Below the pieces are notes generated by a model. It was given only the letters and a program-made list of their open reading frames with translations, made no database searches and was not told where the DNA came from. A stretch of 44,654 bases of DNA from Natrialba chahannaoensis JCM 10990 (GTDB lineage Archaea > Halobacteriota > Halobacteria > Halobacteriales > Natrialbaceae). Positions 41,262-44,654 of this stretch are shown piece by piece. Numbering within the stretch: the stretch's first letter is position 1; each line of letters opens with the position of its first letter. The DNA is taken from positions 32,588-77,241 of the forward strand of contig NZ_AOIN01000098.1 of the NCBI RefSeq assembly GCF_000337135.1, read 5' to 3'. The position numbers and the translations under genes are program-made.

Positions 41262-43085
41262 ATGTCGGATACCGATACGGACACGGACACGGGCGCGGGA
41301 TCGCACGATCCCACATCTCTCAGAACGCCGATCGTCGCTGTCCTCGGGCACGTCGATCACGGCAAGACAAGTCTCCTCGACAAGATCCGCGGCTCCGCGG
41401 TCATCGAGGGTGAAGCAGGCGCAATTACCCAGCACATCGGGGCGACGGCCGTCCCGCTCGATGTCGTCTCCTCTATCGCGGGTGACCTCGTCAACCCGGA
41501 CGACTTCGACCTGCCTGGGTTGCTCTTTATTGACACGCCAGGACACCACTCCTTTACCACGCTTCGCTCCCGGGGCGGTGCACTGGCAGATATCGCGATT
41601 CTCGTCGTCGACGTCAACGACGGCTTCCAGCCCCAGACGCTCGAGGCACTCGATATTCTCAAGCGTTCCCAGACGCCGTTCATCGTCGCGGCGAACAAGA
41701 TCGACACGGTTCCCGGCTGGAACCCGAACGAAGACTCGCCGATCAATGCGACCTACGAGGCCCAGTCAGACCGCGTCAGCTCTCGACTCGACGAGAGTCT
41801 CTACGAGATTATCGGGAACCTCTCTGACGAGGACTTCTCCGCCGACCTCTACTGGCGCGTGCAGAACTTCCAGCGCAACGTCGGCGTCGTCCCCGTCTCG
41901 GCAATGACGGGCGAAGGCGTCCCCGACCTGCTCGCCGTCATGATGGGGCTCTCCCAGCGCTATATGAAAGAGGAGATGGAGATCGACGTACAGGGCCCCG
42001 GCGTCGGCACCGTCCTCGAAGTCAAGGAGGAGAAAGGCTTTGGGACCACGATCGACATCGTCCTCTACGACGGCACGATCAAAGCCGACGACCAGATCGT
42101 CGTCGGTGGAATGAACAAACCGATCGTCACCGACGTGCGCGCGCTGCTCCAGCCTCGTCCGCTCGCAGAGATCCGAACCGAGAGCCGGTTCGAAAAGGTC
42201 GACGAAATCTCGGCCGCCTCCGGTATCAAGGTCGCCGCACCCGAACTCGCAGACGCAATGGCCGGCGCGCCAGTTCGCGTTGTCCGTAACCGCGAACTGG
42301 ACGAGGTCGTCGAGGAAGTCGAGGCCGAACTCGCCGATATCGCCGTCGACACCGAAGAGCAGGGTGTCGTCGTCAAAGCAGACACCCTCGGCAGTCTGGA
42401 GGCGATGGCCGACGCGCTGGGCGAAGCGGAAGTCCCAATTGTCCGCGCCGAAGTCGGCGATGTCGCACCACGGGACATCTCGGTCGCATCGACTGCAGAG
42501 GAGCCAAAACAGCGTGCAATCCTCGGCTTCAACGTCGAGACGCTCGCCGACGCCGAACAGCGCGCAGAGACCGAGGACGTGACGGTGTTCACCGACGAGG
42601 TCATCTACCAGCTCATCGAGGAGTACGAGGAGTACGTTGATGAACTCGAGCGCGCCCAACAGGACACGATACTCGAGAACATCGTGCGACCAGCCCGGTT
42701 CCACATCCTCCCGGATCATACCTTCCGACAGAACGACCCTGCCGTGGTCGGCGTCGAAGTCAACTCTGGGACCGTTCAGAACAACGCGAACGTGGTCAAG
42801 TTCGAGGGGAACGAACCCGACCGCGTCGGCCAGGTCAAAGGGATTCAGGAACAGGGCGAAGACGTGGACGAAGCGCGCGCGGGCAACCGCGTCTCGGTCG
42901 CGATCGACGGGCCGACCGTCGGCCGCCAGATCGAGGAAGACGACGAGCTCTGGATTGAAATTCCGGAAAAGCACGCGAAGATCTTAGAACAGGAACTGGC
43001 GAGCGAGATCCCTGGTGACGAACTCGAGGCGCTGAACATGTATCTGGACAAGCAGCGTAGCAGAGATCCGTTCTGGGGCAAGTAG
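41262..43085 (+). CDS. infB: Translation initiation factor aIF5B
   Basis: The 607-residue GTPase has G1 GHVDHGKTSLLD, G3 DTPGHHSFTTLR, G4 NKID and G5 region VSAMTGEG, then domain II (TVLEVKEEKGFGTTIDIVLY), domain III and a C-terminal barrel (IVRPARFHILPDHTFRQNDP). It joins ribosomal subunits at initiation. The N-terminal Asp/Thr repeat (SDTDTDTDTGAG) is short, as in archaea. ATG 41262 is chosen over ATG 41199 because the added residues have no family similarity. It is divergent from the PRC-barrel operon with 172 bp between starts. No intein is present. Confidence 0.95.
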   Translation: MSDTDTDTDTGAGSHDPTSLRTPIVAVLGHVDHGKTSLLDKIRGSAVIEGEAGAITQHIGATAVPLDVVSSIAGDLVNPDDFDLPGLLFIDTPGHHSFTTLRSRGGALADIAILVVDVNDGFQPQTLEALDILKRSQTPFIVAANKIDTVPGWNPNEDSPINATYEAQSDRVSSRLDESLYEIIGNLSDEDFSADLYWRVQNFQRNVGVVPVSAMTGEGVPDLLAVMMGLSQRYMKEEMEIDVQGPGVGTVLEVKEEKGFGTTIDIVLYDGTIKADDQIVVGGMNKPIVTDVRALLQPRPLAEIRTESRFEKVDEISAASGIKVAAPELADAMAGAPVRVVRNRELDEVVEEVEAELADIAVDTEEQGVVVKADTLGSLEAMADALGEAEVPIVRAEVGDVAPRDISVASTAEEPKQRAILGFNVETLADAEQRAETEDVTVFTDEVIYQLIEEYEEYVDELERAQQDTILENIVRPARFHILPDHTFRQNDPAVVGVEVNSGTVQNNANVVKFEGNEPDRVGQVKGIQEQGEDVDEARAGNRVSVAIDGPTVGRQIEEDDELWIEIPEKHAKILEQELASEIPGDELEALNMYLDKQRSRDPFWGK

Positions 43086-43199
43086 CGGCGCTGGCTCGCG
43101 GTTACTGATAGAAGATTGTACTGATTCTTTTTCGGGGTGATGGTAGCAACTAGAGACACGCGTCTGGGGCGAGTTGACTACCTCGACTGACTCGGTCAA

Positions 43200-44285
43200 T
43201 TAATTCGGATCGAGTTCTGGATCAGCAGCACCTGATCGGTTTTCTGTGCGTTCAGTTTCGGAGTGGGATTCAGTTTCGGATTTGCGGTCGGTCTCTCGTT
43301 CGGGTTCTGATCTGGATTCGAATCCGCGCTCGTGGTCGGACGCCACGTCGGAGTCGTGGTCGCTCCACTGATCGTATGCGTCCCGACTCTCTCCATCTCG
43401 AAGGCGGACAAGCGTTGCACGCAGCGACTCCGGATCGTCGATCACCGAGCGCTCACAGCGGACGTCGAACCACCGGTCGCGTTCGATGATCAACTCGTCT
43501 TCAGTGAGCCGAATCTCACCAATGCGGTCCCAGGAAACGAGTCGCCGCTCGAAGTTGTCGACGAGCAGGCCGTCCCTGTACGCTTCGAGGGTGGTCGTTC
43601 CCCACTGGCTATCCGCACTCGGCTCCTCCCAGACGTCCCATCTCCAGTCATACCGGTCACTCAGCCACATGAACGCCGGGATGAGCGCGTAGATGAGAAC
43701 CCAGGCGCTCGACCCATCGCCAACGAGCAGCGAGCCGAGGCCGAAGACGACCGTCAAGGTCGTGAATCCGAGCAAAATCGCTCCCCGGAGCCCGCTGCCG
43801 AACGACGGTCTGCGCCACTGCCACGATACGACCGGTTCGTCCGGCGTCACTGCGTCGATGTGCCGATTGCGGGCCATCTGGGAAACGCCCAGCGTGACGG
43901 CTCCGCTGAGCACTGTAAAGAGCCCCGCCGTGAGCGTGAACCGGCCGGTGGACTGGAGGACACCCATGGCGGGCCCGATTGTACTGGCACCGAACCCGAG
44001 GCTGGGCAGATACCAGACGAGACGGCGACGACGACTGCCACCGAGTCGTTCGGGAAGGTTGCCAAGGCGATCGCCAAAGACGAGCGAGAGAAGCAAGGCG
44101 GCGACGACGGTGCTCGGTGTCGTGGCGAGGATCGTTGCCGTTCCAGCGCCTGCTGCGACGGAACCGAGTGCGATGACGCCAGCGACGATGATACCGAGGT
44201 AGAATCCGAAGCCGGCCTTGAAACTGAGATCGAGCGACTTGTTGTCGGACGTGACAGGGGGGGCGGAGACAGCCACACCAGACAT
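43200..44285 (-). CDS. Multi-helix membrane protein with charged repeat tail
   Basis: The 361-residue product has about six membrane segments in its first 230 residues, including AGFGFYLGIIVAGVIALGSV, PAMGVLQSTGRFTLTAGLFT, ILLGFTTLTVVFGLGSLLVG and WVLIYALIPAFMWLSDRYDW. A soluble beta-rich domain follows (LEAYRDGLLVDNFERRLVSW, EIRLTEDELIIERDRWFDV), resembling a PH-like module. The last 60 residues are low-complexity Ser/Glu/Arg repeats with ESRSEPERETDRKSETESHS. Haloarchaea have related proteins of unknown function. ATG 44285 is preferred; upstream residues are non-native. Confidence 0.75.
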   Translation of the reverse strand: MSGVAVSAPPVTSDNKSLDLSFKAGFGFYLGIIVAGVIALGSVAAGAGTATILATTPSTVVAALLLSLVFGDRLGNLPERLGGSRRRRLVWYLPSLGFGASTIGPAMGVLQSTGRFTLTAGLFTVLSGAVTLGVSQMARNRHIDAVTPDEPVVSWQWRRPSFGSGLRGAILLGFTTLTVVFGLGSLLVGDGSSAWVLIYALIPAFMWLSDRYDWRWDVWEEPSADSQWGTTTLEAYRDGLLVDNFERRLVSWDRIGEIRLTEDELIIERDRWFDVRCERSVIDDPESLRATLVRLRDGESRDAYDQWSDHDSDVASDHERGFESRSEPERETDRKSETESHSETERTENRSGAADPELDPN

Positions 44286-44428
44286 ATACTGCGGCTGACG
44301 ATATAATTGCACGGGAAGCATACGAGACCATTCGGGCCTGAACGTGCACACACGCTGCTGAGAGCCCGTTTACCTCCGGCAGGACAAACACGAGTGAGTC
44401 CAATTCGGCGAGAATAGGATCGGTGGTG
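44286..44428. promoter_or_regulatory. Upstream region of the membrane protein gene
   Basis: The segment holds the promoter of the minus-strand membrane protein gene. The ATATAATT-type run at about 44300-44308 is the best TATA candidate but lies close to the start. No gene is seen. Confidence 0.35.
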
Positions 44429-44538
44429 ATACTGTCGGATAGAAGTCAGTGAGCAGTCAGGCGCGAATTCGTGGCGTTCACCGAGAGGGAACGCCACAGT
44501 TCTGCGACCGACCTTCGAATAGGTCTGTCCGACAGTAT
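44429..44538. mobile_element. 110-bp MITE-like element
   Basis: The ends ATACTGTCGGA (44429-44439) and TCCGACAGTAT (44528-44538) are perfect 11-bp inverted repeats, extending to 14 of 15 inward. GTGGT outside the left end and ACCAC outside the right (44423-44427, 44541-44545) may extend them. An internal hairpin GTGGCGTTC/GAACGCCAC sits mid-element. No coding frame is present. A target duplication could not be fixed. Confidence 0.6.
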
Positions 44539-44570
44539 GAACCACAACTCACGGACATGGTCGTTGACGT

Positions 44571-44594
44571 CCTCCCCGCGCTGAAGCGCGAGGA
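44571..44594 (-). mobile_element. 3' hairpin of a TnpB/IS1341-type element
   Basis: The minus strand reads GGGAATCCTCGCGCTTCAGC followed by GCGGGGAGGACGTC. This hairpin type (TCCTCGC-stem-GGGGAGGA-CGTCA) is widespread at the 3' end of tnpB genes in haloarchaea, where the guide-like RNA ends. The tnpB gene itself would lie right of the window on the minus strand. An open frame from 44654 ends at TAA 44618-44616 and may be its last codons, but this is not verified. Confidence 0.5.
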
Positions 44595-44654
44595 TTCCCG
44601 ACCGCGTTGGGATATTTAAGGTCTACGAGCGGACTTGTTTTCGAGGTGCGAACG

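Overview
The window comes from a haloarchaeon, most likely of the Natrialba/Haloterrigena/Natrinema type. Coding DNA is GC-rich with strongly acidic proteins. Exported proteins carry twin-arginine signals (the protease, a binding protein, a phosphoesterase). Informational genes are archaeal: Orc1/Cdc6, Pus10, TrmY, NOB1, aIF5B and a SecF-SecD pair. Promoters are TATA-type, several leading to leaderless starts. The genus is an inference; the haloarchaeal assignment is firm.

Layout. 1-0.5 kb: the 5' part of an IS5-family transposase running off the left edge. 0.5-2.4 kb: a small Cys-rich protein and an HdeD-like membrane protein. 2.6-6.4 kb: a two-gene response-regulator operon (stand-alone receiver, then receiver-GAF-Bat/HTH_10) and a short Orc1/Cdc6. 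6.4-8.9 kb: an IS200/IS605-like hairpin, a coupled VOC/DUF1801-like pair and a Tat-exported metallophosphoesterase. 9.0-17.8 kb: a six-gene NIS siderophore operon (dat-ddc-iucA-iucB-iucD-iucC) with the gene order of rhizobial rhbABCDEF, behind a promoter with two DtxR/Idr-type palindromes flanking the TATA box. 17.8-18.2 kb: a decayed IS1595 transposase interrupted by an 80-bp MITE with a TA target duplication. 18.4-23.7 kb: an HTH-GNAT protein, a conserved helical protein, and a BasB/BasT-like binding-protein/chemotaxis-transducer pair. 23.7-25.8 kb: a gene-poor stretch with three tiny membrane proteins and fragments, ending at tRNA-Pro(CGG).

25.8-44.3 kb is a mostly core block: TrmY, a DUF457-type membrane protein, zinc micro-proteins, a small acidic/membrane pair, an HtrA-like lipoprotein protease, Pus10, RNase HII, a Ca/cation antiporter, SecD/SecF, DUF5812-like protein, glucose-6-phosphate isomerase, a CPBP protease, NOB1, a PRC-barrel protein, aIF5B and a membrane protein with a charged repeat tail. 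The right edge has a 110-bp MITE-like element and what looks like the 3' hairpin of a TnpB-type element.

Functionally, the clearest accessory unit is the siderophore operon, whose six products together predict a schizokinen/rhizobactin-like citrate-hydroxamate made from 1,3-diaminopropane under iron control. The BasB/BasT-like pair predicts chemotaxis to a solute caught by a tethered binding protein. The mobile-element debris lies at 0-0.5, 6.7, 17.9-18.2 and 44.4-44.65 kb. I saw no CRISPR array, rRNA gene or intact IS element.
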